Below the pieces are notes generated by a model. That model did not search any database, had not been told where the DNA came from, and saw nothing but the letters and a program-made list of their open reading frames with translations. This document shows positions 33,872 through 44,082 of a stretch of 64,000 bases of DNA, in pieces (the first letter of the stretch is position 1; every line of letters begins with the position of its first letter). The position numbers and the translations under genes were made by a program. The stretch comes from Aquanectria penicillioides (lineage: Eukaryota; Ascomycota; Sordariomycetes; Hypocreales; Nectriaceae): contig PYIU01000002.1 of assembly GCA_003415625.1 (NCBI GenBank), forward strand, positions 124,001 through 188,000, read 5' to 3'.

Positions 33872-34817
33872 TGTGTTTGAGGATGCCGGATCAGGGAGGA
33901 GCAGACCGGCAAGGAATACTGCCAACGCATTAGCGGGGCTCGGGATCGGTTATAGGAATGCACGGAATCTTCAACGCGAGCTCAATCAATACGCCATGAC
34001 AGACCGTGAATTGCTTGACATGTGAGACGATTGCTTCTTCGTTAACGACTGGTGAGTTGCGAGGGAGTTTAGGGGTAAATCGGCCTCTGAAGGCAATGGG
34101 AGACAGACCATGCTCGATAGCTGCGTGGAGGTAGAGGTCAATGCTAAAAGGACTTGGTTATGTGACAAGCCGTTTAGGTCACCTGAGGATCTAAGAGATC
34201 GGTTTCTATGTCTGCTAACTTGCTAGGGTTCTCCAAGCTGATGTTTGTTTCAACTGCAGATTGAGACTATCTGTGGATATGGAGCAGCGAAATCGGGCGC
34301 ATGTTCAGCTTTAGGGTAGGTCGGACCCGGACAGGCAACCCAAGTATTGTCTTCAGAGCGAGAACTATCACCAATTACTAGATGAGTTCCGTAGTAGAAC
34401 TTCTCTGAACGGACACCATGTGGCTCAAATTGTTGGGTTAGATCTGCAAGCAAAATTTCCAAAGCCATTATTTGTGAATACTTATTCATTGTATAACAGG
34501 GATAACTTACTGATTTCACCAACACATGACTAAGCTGTGCTTGTGTACCGAATGGTCAGCCTGCGGAATGGAGAAATGCCGGAAAAATAGGAGCGTTAGT
34601 GGAGCGGCCAATTAGGATTGATATTCAGTACGGCTCTAGGGTAGGCCAGATGGATAATTATCGCAGTGGATATTCAAAATTGCTTGAACCAACACCTCAG
34701 CTGGACGCACGGGGAAACCGCATATGCGGAACTAATGACGAGAACAACATAGCAGGCCAGAGTTAGACGCAGTCAAATCAACTTCTGGCTCGCAGCTTCA
34801 AGTGATGCCCTGCGAAA
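33872..34817. other. Divergent intergenic region
   Basis: Promoters of the tandem-zinc regulator and the AAA+ ATPase. Short open frames on the minus strand (33986-34525) show no protein features. No repeat recognised. Confidence 0.45.
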
Positions 34818-37136
34818 ATGGGCTTACCAACCACGGAACAGCCCCCCTCAGACCATGACCTGCTGATTGAGCAATGGCAGAGTAGCGTCAGGTCCACTGA
34901 TCCAAACCCGAGGATCCTAATCATCAACCAAGTTCTATGCTCTGGGTCGTCCCCTGCCCACTCGCGGCACCCAGCAATCGCATCCTATCTCGACGTACCA
35001 CGCCTATTTCAGGGCGACATCAGATCAAGTGCTCTGCGGGGCCAGTTATCAGGCCATCAAGCGCAGTTGAAAGCAAAAGAGGATGATAATATTGCATTTG
35101 TTATTTACCGATCCTACAACTGTTATGAATACGTTCGCTCGGTCTCGGAGGAAGCACCGAAACCTCCAATGGGGGATTTGGCCGGCCAAGAGCCCTCCGC
35201 CGATCCGGATGTCTTCATTCTAGGACGCGATGCCGACCTAGCGGTTCCAGAGACCGAGACTATGAAAATAAACTCGAAGCATCTCCGTGCTGCTATTGAC
35301 TCAATCAAAGAGCTTAGCGACGAGAACCGCTCCCTTCTCTCTGGTTGGGATCGAGAGCCGAACATGTTGGCCCCGTACCTCCACTTTTATCACACCCGGG
35401 AGTTGCTACACGCCTTTTCTAATAGACTGCGGGACCTACAGGAAAGGCATGTGGACCGTCTACTTCGATACTTGGACCAGAACTTTGGCCAAGAATATTC
35501 TGAGGCCGATGATCTCATCGCGCAGGGCTTTGTGACCAAGAAGCATTTCCACAAACTTTTCGGTCCAGGAGAGGTCCTAGTGACGGTGGAAAACAATCAC
35601 CCGATTGCTATAGTATCAGAGGCCTGTCCCCTACCAGGCTCAGTTCCAATTAAACTGGAATGCGAGACTTGGCAATTTCATGGCCGCTTTTCCAAACACG
35701 CAAGGCCTATGACAATATCATGGCCTCAACACCATTTGCAGGCGGACAAGATCCCAATCCGGAATCTCACTGCTTATCCTTTGAGAGTAGACAACTCCGG
35801 GCTGGAAGATCGACTGAGGAGGCGAGGAAAAGTATTCTGGTCAGCTCGAAAGCGCCTTTTTGTCAACTACGATGCCCCTATAGTGTCTCTTCAAGCCGTA
35901 AGCCTACCCTCTGGAATGTTGAACCTTAAGCTTACCATCGGCAGGTAAGCGGGCGCTACATGGTTGACACAGATACATATCATGAACTCCACGGGAGTGA
36001 AGGAGAAACACCGTATCGGCCTAGAGGGGAACAGCTGGATGACAGCTTTCTTGAAAATGATAATCCTCCACCTGGACCTTTTATCTTAATGATGCCACCG
36101 ACTATCCGTGGTTTTGGATTTCATGATAAAACCTGGAGTACGTCGCCACGTTCCTCGGCTATTCTCCCACTAACGTCAAACAGGAACTCTCATAGTCGAT
36201 TATATCACTTCCATATCCTGGAACAAACAAGCATTCGGCCAACTTGTGCTTGATGTAGAAAAGAAGGAGCTTTTAATCGCCCTGGTTACACACTACTCCC
36301 GAAACAACAAATCTGTCAGTATTATTGAGGGCAGAGGGAGCGGCGTGGTCATACTCTTACACGGAGGGCCTGGGACAGGAAAGACGTTTGCGGCCGAGGG
36401 GCTGGCTGAAATTGCTGAAAAGCCGCTGTACAGATTGACCTCTACCGATATCACCACGGACGCTGAAAGAGTGGAGAAATCTCTCAAATTGGCCTTTTCT
36501 TTGGGTAATATTTGGGACGCAGGTATTACTGCCCTGCCCTCGAGTTTGTATGTGCTGACGTGTTAGTCGTACTCCTTGACGAATGCGACGTCTTTTTGGA
36601 GAACCGCACTTTGAGCGATTTCTCGCGAAACGCATTTGTCTCAGTGATTCTGCAAGCCTTGGAGTACTACGAGGGTGTTCTTATATTGACTTCGAGTCGA
36701 GGTACGAGCCATGTCACGCATCATCCCAGGCACTCTTGACTAACTAGGAGCAGTTGGCGTTTTGGACGCAGCGCTAAAATCACGCATTCGGCTCGCAGTT
36801 CAATTCCCAAATCTCTCTGTAAAGGCGCGGCATCACTTGTGGCGCAACTCTATAAACCTGCTGAAAATGGAGGAAAACCGGGCTGGCGAGCCAGAGCCTG
36901 ATTTTAAAGAGCTCGAAAGGTTCCTTGGTCACGCGGCTAGGTATGAACTTACCGGAGGAGAGATTTCTCACGCCGTCCGAACCGCAAGGCAGTTGGCATT
37001 GTTTAGGTCTCAGCGCATGTCCTCGACTCACATCAAACAATCTCTCGAGGAGATGGAGGGTTTTAGTAAATATCTAAGCGTTGTGACAGGCGGTCTTTCA
37101 CCAGAGAATCTGGCCAGGCAGGAAGGACTACGATAG
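34818..37136 (+). CDS. AAA+ ATPase with DUF7025-type N-terminal region
   Basis: ATPase of 709 aa from exons 34818-35897, 35945-36137, 36184-36522, 36567-36701 and 36754-37136. The first intron starts at GTAAGC after LQA and restores VSGRYMVDTDTYHEL. The N-terminal 350 residues match the domain that precedes the ATPase in a large filamentous-fungal family; ILMMPPTIRGFGFHDKTW is its end. The AAA domain has Walker A GGPGTGKT, Walker B VVLLDECDVFL, a sensor-1-like LTSSR and an arginine-bearing DAALKSRIRLAV. A helical lid ends the protein. Relatives are often annotated as mitochondrial or proteasome-like ATPases without experiment; the role is unknown. A HET-domain gene follows on the same strand 294 bases later. 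Confidence 0.88.
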
Positions 37137-37430
37137 CTAGACAAGCATGGGTTAAGAATTAGCCTCGATGAGGAAAACCTTCATAAGCTTTTTTGATTTT
37201 CATATTTAGTGCTACTGGCATGTAATTTAAGTGAAGTGTAGCCAAGTATCTGCGAGAAAGAGTACTCATAACGTGCCAGAGTTGCGATGTGATTGGCTGG
37301 CCGCCTTGATACCGCTTAGATAAGCTTTTCGAGATATTATTTGGTGAAAATGAAGCTGACTTTGGACACATAGCGTCATAACGTAGCTCAACCAAGAATT
37401 GGCGCTCGGCATCAAGCCGATCGATCCAAC
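37137..37430. other. Spacer between AAA+ and HET genes
   Basis: Just under 300 bases containing the ATPase 3' flank and the HET-gene promoter. Nothing else seen. Confidence 0.4.
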
Positions 37431-39107
37431 ATGAGACTGATCAATACTGGTACCCTAGCTTTTGAAGAATTCTACGGCAGCAGGATTCCCACATATGCTA
37501 TCCTTTCGCATACCTGGGGTGCTGAGGAAGTCATCTTCCAAGAATGGGCCGACCAGAAATCAATCTCAGCCAAGCTGGGGTACAAGAAAATCACCGAGGC
37601 GTGCGAGCAAGCCAGGAGGGACGGATATAAATACGCATGGGTGGACACGAACTGCATTGACAAAACCAGCTCTGCTGAACTCACAGAGGCCATCAACTCC
37701 ATGTATGCCTGGTACGGCCAAGCGGACATTTGCTATGCCTATCTCTCCGACGTGCCCACGTTCAAACCGATATCATATGCGAAAGAATTCTGCAAAAGTC
37801 GGTGGTTCAAGAGAGGCTGGACCCTCCAGGAACTCCTTGCACCCGAAAACATCGTCTTTTACGCCGCAGATTGGACGCGGATAGGCACAAAAGCCTCCCT
37901 TGCCCGCCACATTGCGTCTACCACTGGTATTGCTTTGAAGTACCTGCATCCCAGGCGAAATATCGAGGATCTAGCACAGGGAGACGTGGGTAGCTTCGAT
38001 TACTCCATTCGCCGGGCCACGGTGGCTGAAAGAATGTCATGGCTTGCTCGACGTGAGACAACCAGAATCGAGGACATGGCTTACTGCATGCTGGGCCTCT
38101 TTGGGATCCACATGCCCCTGGTATACGGCGAAGGAACCAGAGCCTTCTTGCGCCTCCAGGAGGAGATTCTCAAGGTCTCAGAGGACCACACTCTGTTCTG
38201 CTGGTCGTGGCCGATTGGACCCCAAGAAGGCAGCCTGCTCGCGCCACGACCAAACAGCTTCCTTGATGCCGCCCACTTCGTGCCTCGACAGGACGAGATA
38301 CGACCGATGCCGTACGCAATGACAAACGCTGGCCTGTCGATCCACTTGCCGCTCCTTCGATGCTGGTCTTCTTTTATTGGCGTGCTCAACGTCCAAGTCT
38401 CCGACGAGCCCGACTACGTTGGCATACCCATGTCAGGGAACACCGCCACCGGCCGCTTCGCACGGCATGTTTACCCGGACACCCCTGTGCCCCTATGCCG
38501 TGATATTATAGCCGAAGAGGCAGATGCAAAAGCCCTGCTCGTGCCAGCGAGGACAAGCACTTCGTGGAAATCCCGGGTTCCACCGTCGTCGGCAAACCAC
38601 ATCCGCTGCTGGGCTGGCGTGCTCCTTTCGTTTGGGCGCAGACAAGTCTTTGACAATATCGAAACCTTCCCACCCAATAGGTTTTCAAAAGAAGACAGCA
38701 TTCTAGAAATATGTCCCGGGCAAACCCCGGGCAGCATTGACTGGGTGCAGGACATTCTTCAAGGTGCCTTGGGACGCTTCGTAGGCGCCACTGTGGTGGA
38801 ATTTACCATGATGAACGGAGAGAAGCACACCATAATGATTGTAGTATCTTCTGCCGAGCACGACTCCTGCATTCATCCACGATGGTATCACGCCCATCTC
38901 CCATATTCCATTCTCGACCTTGGGGATTCCGATGCGTATGGGGATGTCCGGGCGCATATTAAAAGAATTCTCGTCGAGCCAAACTATGCAGAAACTGAGA
39001 ATGGCTCTTCGAAAACAAACATTTCCGTTACCATAGCCCAGCGCAGCTTTTCAACAATGTCCGCTTCTATTTTGCGGCATGTTCATATTGCTCATGCGGC
39101 TGAATAG
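37431..39107 (+). CDS. HET-domain (heterokaryon incompatibility) protein
   Basis: Single-exon 558-aa protein with a full HET domain at its N-terminus: MRLINTGTLAFEEF, YAILSHTWGAEEV, KITEACEQARRDGYKYAWVD, TNCIDKTSSAELTEAINSM, WFKRGWTLQELLAPENIVFY and, later, EDMAYCMLGLFGIHMPLVYG. This domain triggers cell death or growth arrest when incompatible fungal cells fuse, and resembles TIR-like effector domains. The C-terminal 300 residues (from about 255) have no NACHT, WD40 or ankyrin repeats, so no sensor module is visible in the protein itself. The same-strand AAA+ gene upstream could be a partner, but there is no direct evidence. Confidence 0.92.
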   Translation: MRLINTGTLAFEEFYGSRIPTYAILSHTWGAEEVIFQEWADQKSISAKLGYKKITEACEQARRDGYKYAWVDTNCIDKTSSAELTEAINSMYAWYGQADICYAYLSDVPTFKPISYAKEFCKSRWFKRGWTLQELLAPENIVFYAADWTRIGTKASLARHIASTTGIALKYLHPRRNIEDLAQGDVGSFDYSIRRATVAERMSWLARRETTRIEDMAYCMLGLFGIHMPLVYGEGTRAFLRLQEEILKVSEDHTLFCWSWPIGPQEGSLLAPRPNSFLDAAHFVPRQDEIRPMPYAMTNAGLSIHLPLLRCWSSFIGVLNVQVSDEPDYVGIPMSGNTATGRFARHVYPDTPVPLCRDIIAEEADAKALLVPARTSTSWKSRVPPSSANHIRCWAGVLLSFGRRQVFDNIETFPPNRFSKEDSILEICPGQTPGSIDWVQDILQGALGRFVGATVVEFTMMNGEKHTIMIVVSSAEHDSCIHPRWYHAHLPYSILDLGDSDAYGDVRAHIKRILVEPNYAETENGSSKTNISVTIAQRSFSTMSASILRHVHIAHAAE

Positions 39108-39748
39108 TCGCATTACTACATGGGAGCTAATACTGAGGCTGGTATGCAGACCTGGGTAATCTGGACCAATCAGCCAAACTGTACAATAGTGAATGCTGCT
39201 CTGACATGATCCTGCCATGAAGAAGAGCAGTGTTGGGGTTACAAGCCAGACACAAAGGGGAGTGAAACACAATGCAGTGGGACTTGGCAGATACCTGCGA
39301 CAATCTCCTTTGCAAATGAAGTTTAATGGTTTGACAATGCCACTTGACTCTCTTCCGGGGTATAACCTGTTAGACGAAAGTATGAGCCCAATGCCCCAAC
39401 GAGCCTGTCTCGTAGGATCGTCTCATCAAAGCGGGCTTGAGGCCAGGTTGGAAACAGAATATTTAATCTGGGCAAGCATCGCACGGATAATATAGAGCGC
39501 CACGTTCTACGCGATCTATTCGCGTGTTGCTTGTTTCCATCCACCGGGCGGAGCTGGCAAATTGTCGTGTTGGTACCAACTTGTTGGGCTTTATAACATG
39601 ATCCTTTGAGGCGCAGGCACCAGCTGCCATTACTTCGGAACAACCCAGCCCCATTGATCATTGTGACAAGACTATTTAGACCAGCCGACCAGAATGAATT
39701 CCCATTTACCACACCACAATTGAACAAGTTCATAGTTAAGTCACCATC
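39108..39748. other. Intergenic region
   Basis: 3' flank of the HET gene and promoter of the small secreted protein. A minus-strand open frame (39323-39733) lacks family features. Confidence 0.4.
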
Positions 39749-40150
39749 ATGTTGCCCAGTTCACTTCGAGACCTCCTCCTTCTGAGCACTTTGGCCCTTG
39801 GCTCTCTTGCCAACCCCATGTACGGCGAAGCAGAGGGCGTCAAGATTGCGAAGTCACTCGCCAAAACCGGAGAGTGCTATGTATTTTACGGGGCGTCAGA
39901 CAAGCCACACCCACAGAGTGTCGACTACAAGACCTTTAAGGTTCTAACAACTGGGCCTTGCCACACCTGGTGCTCAAAGCATACAAGCGAGCACGGAAAA
40001 TACTTTAAAGATGTATGTTGGCCAAATTCCCCAAGGCTCTGGCTAACAATCGCCTAGTGTGTGAAAGAAAAAGACTCCAAGGTCGTGTTTACTGCGTATT
40101 GGCCCCGGGCGTTTATTGGAAAGTGCTCTTGCAGCCATAATCCAATCTAG
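39749..40150 (+). CDS. Small secreted Cys-rich protein
   Basis: A 118-aa protein from exons 39749-40012 and 40058-40150. The intron (GTATGT, GGCTAAC, GCCTAG) is 45 nt and joins KYFKD to CVKEKDSK. The N-terminal signal peptide (LLLLSTLALGSLANP) is followed by a mature region with six Cys (GEC, GPC, TWC, DC, GKC, SC), allowing three disulfides. It is compact, basic near the end and has no membrane anchor. The family is not recognised. Its features fit a secreted effector-type or killer-type protein, but no activity can be assigned from the sequence. Confidence 0.78.
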
Positions 40151-41827
40151 AGGGGTTATTGGAAGACAGCTACGCCTCTCACTTTAGTCATGGAGGTGAG
40201 CTTGCTGGGAGCCGTGCTTGGTGTGAGCCTCGGGAATGATCTTAGTCTAGACCAAGAAGGCAGTGTTTGACCCGAGACTCATCTCTGCATACTTCGCACT
40301 CATCAGTGGCAATCCTACTCAGTTTGGCTGCTTTGCCGATGAATGCCGATCGAGGCCAATTCAGTGAACAAACCATCCAAGGCAATTTTGCCAGCAATAC
40401 GTCACCCACCATCACTCAAGCCCAAGTCCGAGAATAGCCAGAGGAACGTGATGCCCAAGATATTTACTTTTTGTGCATTCCTGCCCGATGAAAGCATTTA
40501 TCTAGATGTCAGCAACGCCATGTTTTGAAACCTGCAAACAAGGAACTTGAAAGACATCATCAGCTATTCTTACGCCAAGAGTCTGGGCACTAAACTCTAC
40601 ATACCGCATCGTAGCTCCTCGGATGAACTGACACCAGTCATATTACGTTTCCTTGGCAGTAGTTTGGAAGATGGCCTACGGGTCGTGGCTTGGGCTATGG
40701 ACGTGTACTGATCTTGTTTTCCTTGCCTGACCATGATGCTATGATTCCACCTCGGTCCGAGTGACTAGTTTAATTATGCGGTTCTCGCCAAGATACCAAA
40801 CATTCAAAATCATACTATTCTGGCTGACACGGAAGGAAACGAAAAATCAAGGATCGCTGATCGCTTACCGGTTCTGAGTCCGAGAAGGGTACCGATTGGG
40901 GAAGCGGAGTTTAATGTGATTGGCTTGTTCGTAAAAGACGTAGGCGTACGCCATCTTGATGTGTGGCTAACCGGTGCATTGCCCGATGTTCCGACACCAA
41001 ATTGGCTTACTCATTGGATGTTCGATTTAGATGTGCATATATTGTGCTTCTAGCACTTGAAAACCTCTAGTAAGCCTGATTCCCTGTTTTGTCGCCATGA
41101 GCACAATATTGTGCTGTTTTATTGACTCTGCAAAGCACGAAACGTAAGCTGCAATGTTTAGGCTGTCGATATTTGTGATGGATTTCGATGATGGTTATGT
41201 TCGAATGTGCAACCAAACAAATGCAAAACATGTCTCATTTCCCCGCTCAAATGAGACACTTCGTTGGTCGTTTTGTAGCCAAACCCAGCCTGAAGGATAT
41301 CTTCCAATAAAAACTTTCCAATGACAGCGGATCATGCTTTATTTAGATGACTTGGTGAGAACGTAGCTGGCAACTCGTGTTTGGATCCCAGCTCTCGGCT
41401 CTGATAATCGCCATAGGACTGATCAGTAGTGATTGGAGTGTAACTTGGGGCTTGCTGTCATCTTGCACGCCCATAATGTAGAGAGACCAGGATTCTCCCT
41501 AATTTTAAGGAGAGAAGGCCTCAAATCAGAAACTCGTTACGTATTGGGTATGGTCGATGACATTTTTGTTGATTCTCTTTGGACTCAAATTTTGGTTGCA
41601 ACTGGTGATGGATCATAGGCTACGAATCTGAAACTAAGAATATGGTAGAATTCATGACAATATCATCTATAAATCTACGTACCTATCCTGTCATCTATAA
41701 AACATGACTTTTCCTCAGGAATTTGAAAACTGCTCTCCCCATCTGCACTCATCATAAACGATAACCAGCAATAGCTTCAAGAGCAACCCCAAGAACAACC
41801 TCTAGAACAACTTCAAGACAACTCAAA
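40151..41827. other. Long intergenic region
   Basis: About 1.7 kb without a supported gene. The open frames at 40343-40528 and 41433-41618 are unsupported. TATAAA occurs at 41668-41673 and 41697-41702, the latter 126 bases before the next ATG. Confidence 0.45.
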
Positions 41828-42104
41828 ATGAAGTACACCGTCCTTTTCACTGTTCTCAGGTAAGATCAACGCCTGCCATCTACTACCTGACTAATTATGT
41901 TCTAGCTTTTTCGCTTACGGTTTGATCTCCTCTTAGGATAAGAAGGATTAAAGTTAATAAGATAATAGGTAGCGAAGCCATTGTCGACTGCCGATACAGC
42001 CAGGGCATGTGTGTCCCACTACCGAAGAAATGCCCCCCTGTCTGAAGAGCATCTTTTGGGACAGTGGCTGCCCATCCGACAACTACAGATGCTGCGTCCA
42101 GTAA
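41828..42104 (+). pseudogene. Very small secreted Cys-rich peptide gene, one base short
   Basis: Exons 41828-41859, 41906-41919 (14 nt) and 41969 onward encode a signal peptide (MKYTVLFTVLSFFAYG) and a short Cys-rich mature peptide. The introns are GTAAGA to TCTAG and GTTTGA to AATAG. The frame stops at 42043-42045 just after a six-C run (42033-42038). The next frame continues with four more Cys, including a CC pair, to a TAA at 42102-42104. One missing C would make the exons total 61 codons. Either the gene is freshly broken or the base was lost in sequencing. Size and Cys pattern suggest a knottin- or defensin-like peptide; the activity is unknown. Confidence 0.55.
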
Positions 42105-42556
42105 TGGAGGCAAGCATCTGGGCCTGATTTAGGCTACCTAGGTGGTTGAAGCAACAAGCCGGTGGTCTGTTGATGGTCTGAGTATGTGGATCAATTGGCA
42201 CTCACGACTAGAAAGATGGCTACCTAGACAAATTAAGATTCATCATTCTCACAATACCGATGTTTTGTTCATTCGCGTGATGATGTGACGGTAGACCTCA
42301 GCCCGAGGTCTCTCTACCGTATCCACAGTGTTTACAAACTAACTGTTTGAACTATGGTGCACTCCTCTTAAAGTTGCCCATACCATCAAATTAGACCAGC
42401 AATATCAGACATCAGTGGAGTAATGCACTTCACAAGCATAGTTCACGACATTCTAATGATGTGGTCCTAAACCAATTGCATTATTTTAGTATTAATTAAG
42501 CCAACTCCGTGCCCGATCCCAAACAATGTATGCCAAGCAATGCAGTGTAAATTAAA
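42105..42556. other. Intergenic region
   Basis: Convergent spacer between the small peptide gene and the But2-type gene. A short inverted repeat, GGTAGACCTCA...TGAGG...TCTACC, lies near 42290-42320. No gene. Confidence 0.4.
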
Positions 42557-43120
42557 CTAAGAATAGATGATGCGAAGACCCGCGTTGTTGTGGTTGGGGT
42601 CCCAGAAAACATAATCGTTGTCATTGACGCCAACCAGCTCGAAGCCTTCCACGGTGTTCGGGGCCTTGCAGGGCGTCTTTTGCGTCAGGTAGACATTGTT
42701 GGTGGACTGCCACGTCGCGAACCCGCCCTGGACGACCGACATACGGCCGAGGTGATGGTTGCGTTGGTTTCCAGGCCCCCAGCCGGTGGTTGGTCCAGGA
42801 GCTGGGCTGTTGCTGGTGAACACATCGAGCTGCTTGCTGCCTCGAAGCCGATCTTCGTTGTTGAGATAAAAGGCAAACTGGCACTGCTTGCCCCAGGCGG
42901 CTTGGGGGTAAGTAAAGGTCACAAGCGTTGTGCCGTCTCGTCCGTTGTTGTCGGTAGCCTTGTAAACTTCTCCCACGAGAGTGTCGTGGATGGCGCCATC
43001 AATGACAGTGTATCTCCAAATGGCTGAGGGGGTAAAGAATGCTTCATCTCTCTCTGTGAGAGGAGCGCCGAGAGCGGGAGCCACCGCGGCCACAGCAGCG
43101 AGAACAGTCTTGAAGAGCAT
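42557..43120 (-). CDS. Secreted But2 C-terminal-domain-like protein
   Basis: A 187-aa single-exon secreted protein. The signal peptide MLFKTVLAAVAAVAPALG is followed by a beta-rich domain. The pattern of an early CQFAFYLNNEDRL segment with GSKQLDVFTSNSP, a later TPCKAPNTVEGFELVG and the closing GLRIIYS fits the ubiquitin-3-binding protein But2 C-terminal domain found in many small secreted fungal proteins. Two Cys (GKQCQF and TPCKAP) probably pair. The family's function is not established; many members are cell-wall or secreted proteins. The start ATG at 43120 is the only candidate that includes the signal peptide. Confidence 0.72.
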   Translation of the reverse strand: MLFKTVLAAVAAVAPALGAPLTERDEAFFTPSAIWRYTVIDGAIHDTLVGEVYKATDNNGRDGTTLVTFTYPQAAWGKQCQFAFYLNNEDRLRGSKQLDVFTSNSPAPGPTTGWGPGNQRNHHLGRMSVVQGGFATWQSTNNVYLTQKTPCKAPNTVEGFELVGVNDNDYVFWDPNHNNAGLRIIYS

Positions 43121-44082
43121 ATTGCAACAGATTGGAGTGTTTTATCGAATGCTCAAGTGGCCGGTGGAGTAAATATGATGGATGCGATGGAGAGTGGACG
43201 AGATTGACGATTACAGCCAGATGTTTATATCCCCTCAGCATAGTGATTTGTCTAGATCAGCCCAATTTTCAGCCGAGGCGTTCACAAAGCAGCTAGCTGT
43301 CGAAGCTTCACAAAAATAGCTGCTGCTCTGTCTTAGTGATCAGCCTCAGCACTGCCAACCCTCATAGCCACACAGCCAGCCAGAGCCTTGGAATGGGAGC
43401 AAAGGACCCAAGGCAGCGAATCACAGGGCGGTTGCCTCAGCCGTTGCTTGAACCAGATTCTGGGCTAGGTTGTAAGCTAATAAGCTCAAGTTTGTGGTTG
43501 ACTCGGCTGAAGGACGGACCAACGCCATGGCGTCCACACCGCCACAGAGCGATCACAAGACAGCTTGGCATCAGCCCTACTGCCGGTAGGCTTGGATAGT
43601 TCTGAATGGTTTGTCGGCTTAGTTCTATGCTAAACACAGCTGCGCCTGTGGCAGAATGAGTTCCCTACTCTGACCAGCAGCACACATTTCTTGTGCACAG
43701 TTGCTTACTGACCCATTGCAAGATCGATTGTTGCACAACCTTGCCAGCAGACAGGCTATAAATGTTGCACTATTGACGGGGTTGTAGATGTATCCACCCC
43801 GTAAATGGATGTAATATATACGCCGACTCAGGCTGCAAACATGCCACTTCGTTCGTGTGCTGATTGACTTTGACGACTAGCCTGAGATCATCGTGCTTGG
43901 TCAAACATGCTACTTCGTTCGTGTGCTGATTGACTTTGACGACCAGCGCGAGATCATCGTGCTTGGTCTACCGTCGACCAGAGAAGCCCAGGGATCACTC
44001 ACGACCATCATCTAGCCAGCAAGCGATACAAATCAAGAATGAACATTCATGTGCAAAGTTCAAGTTTCACTTGATTCTTCGA
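43121..44082. other. Intergenic region with a tandem duplication
   Basis: Promoter of the But2-type gene and 3' flank of the next regulator. It includes the 66-bp tandem repeat listed separately. The open frames 43336-43599 and 43437-43637 are unsupported. Confidence 0.45.
43840..43971. repeat. 66-bp tandem duplication (two copies)
   Basis: Units 43840-43905 and 43906-43971 differ at only a few positions; both contain ACTTCGTTCGTGTGCTGATT and GAGATCATCGTGCTTGGTC. No coding role is seen. Confidence 0.85.
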
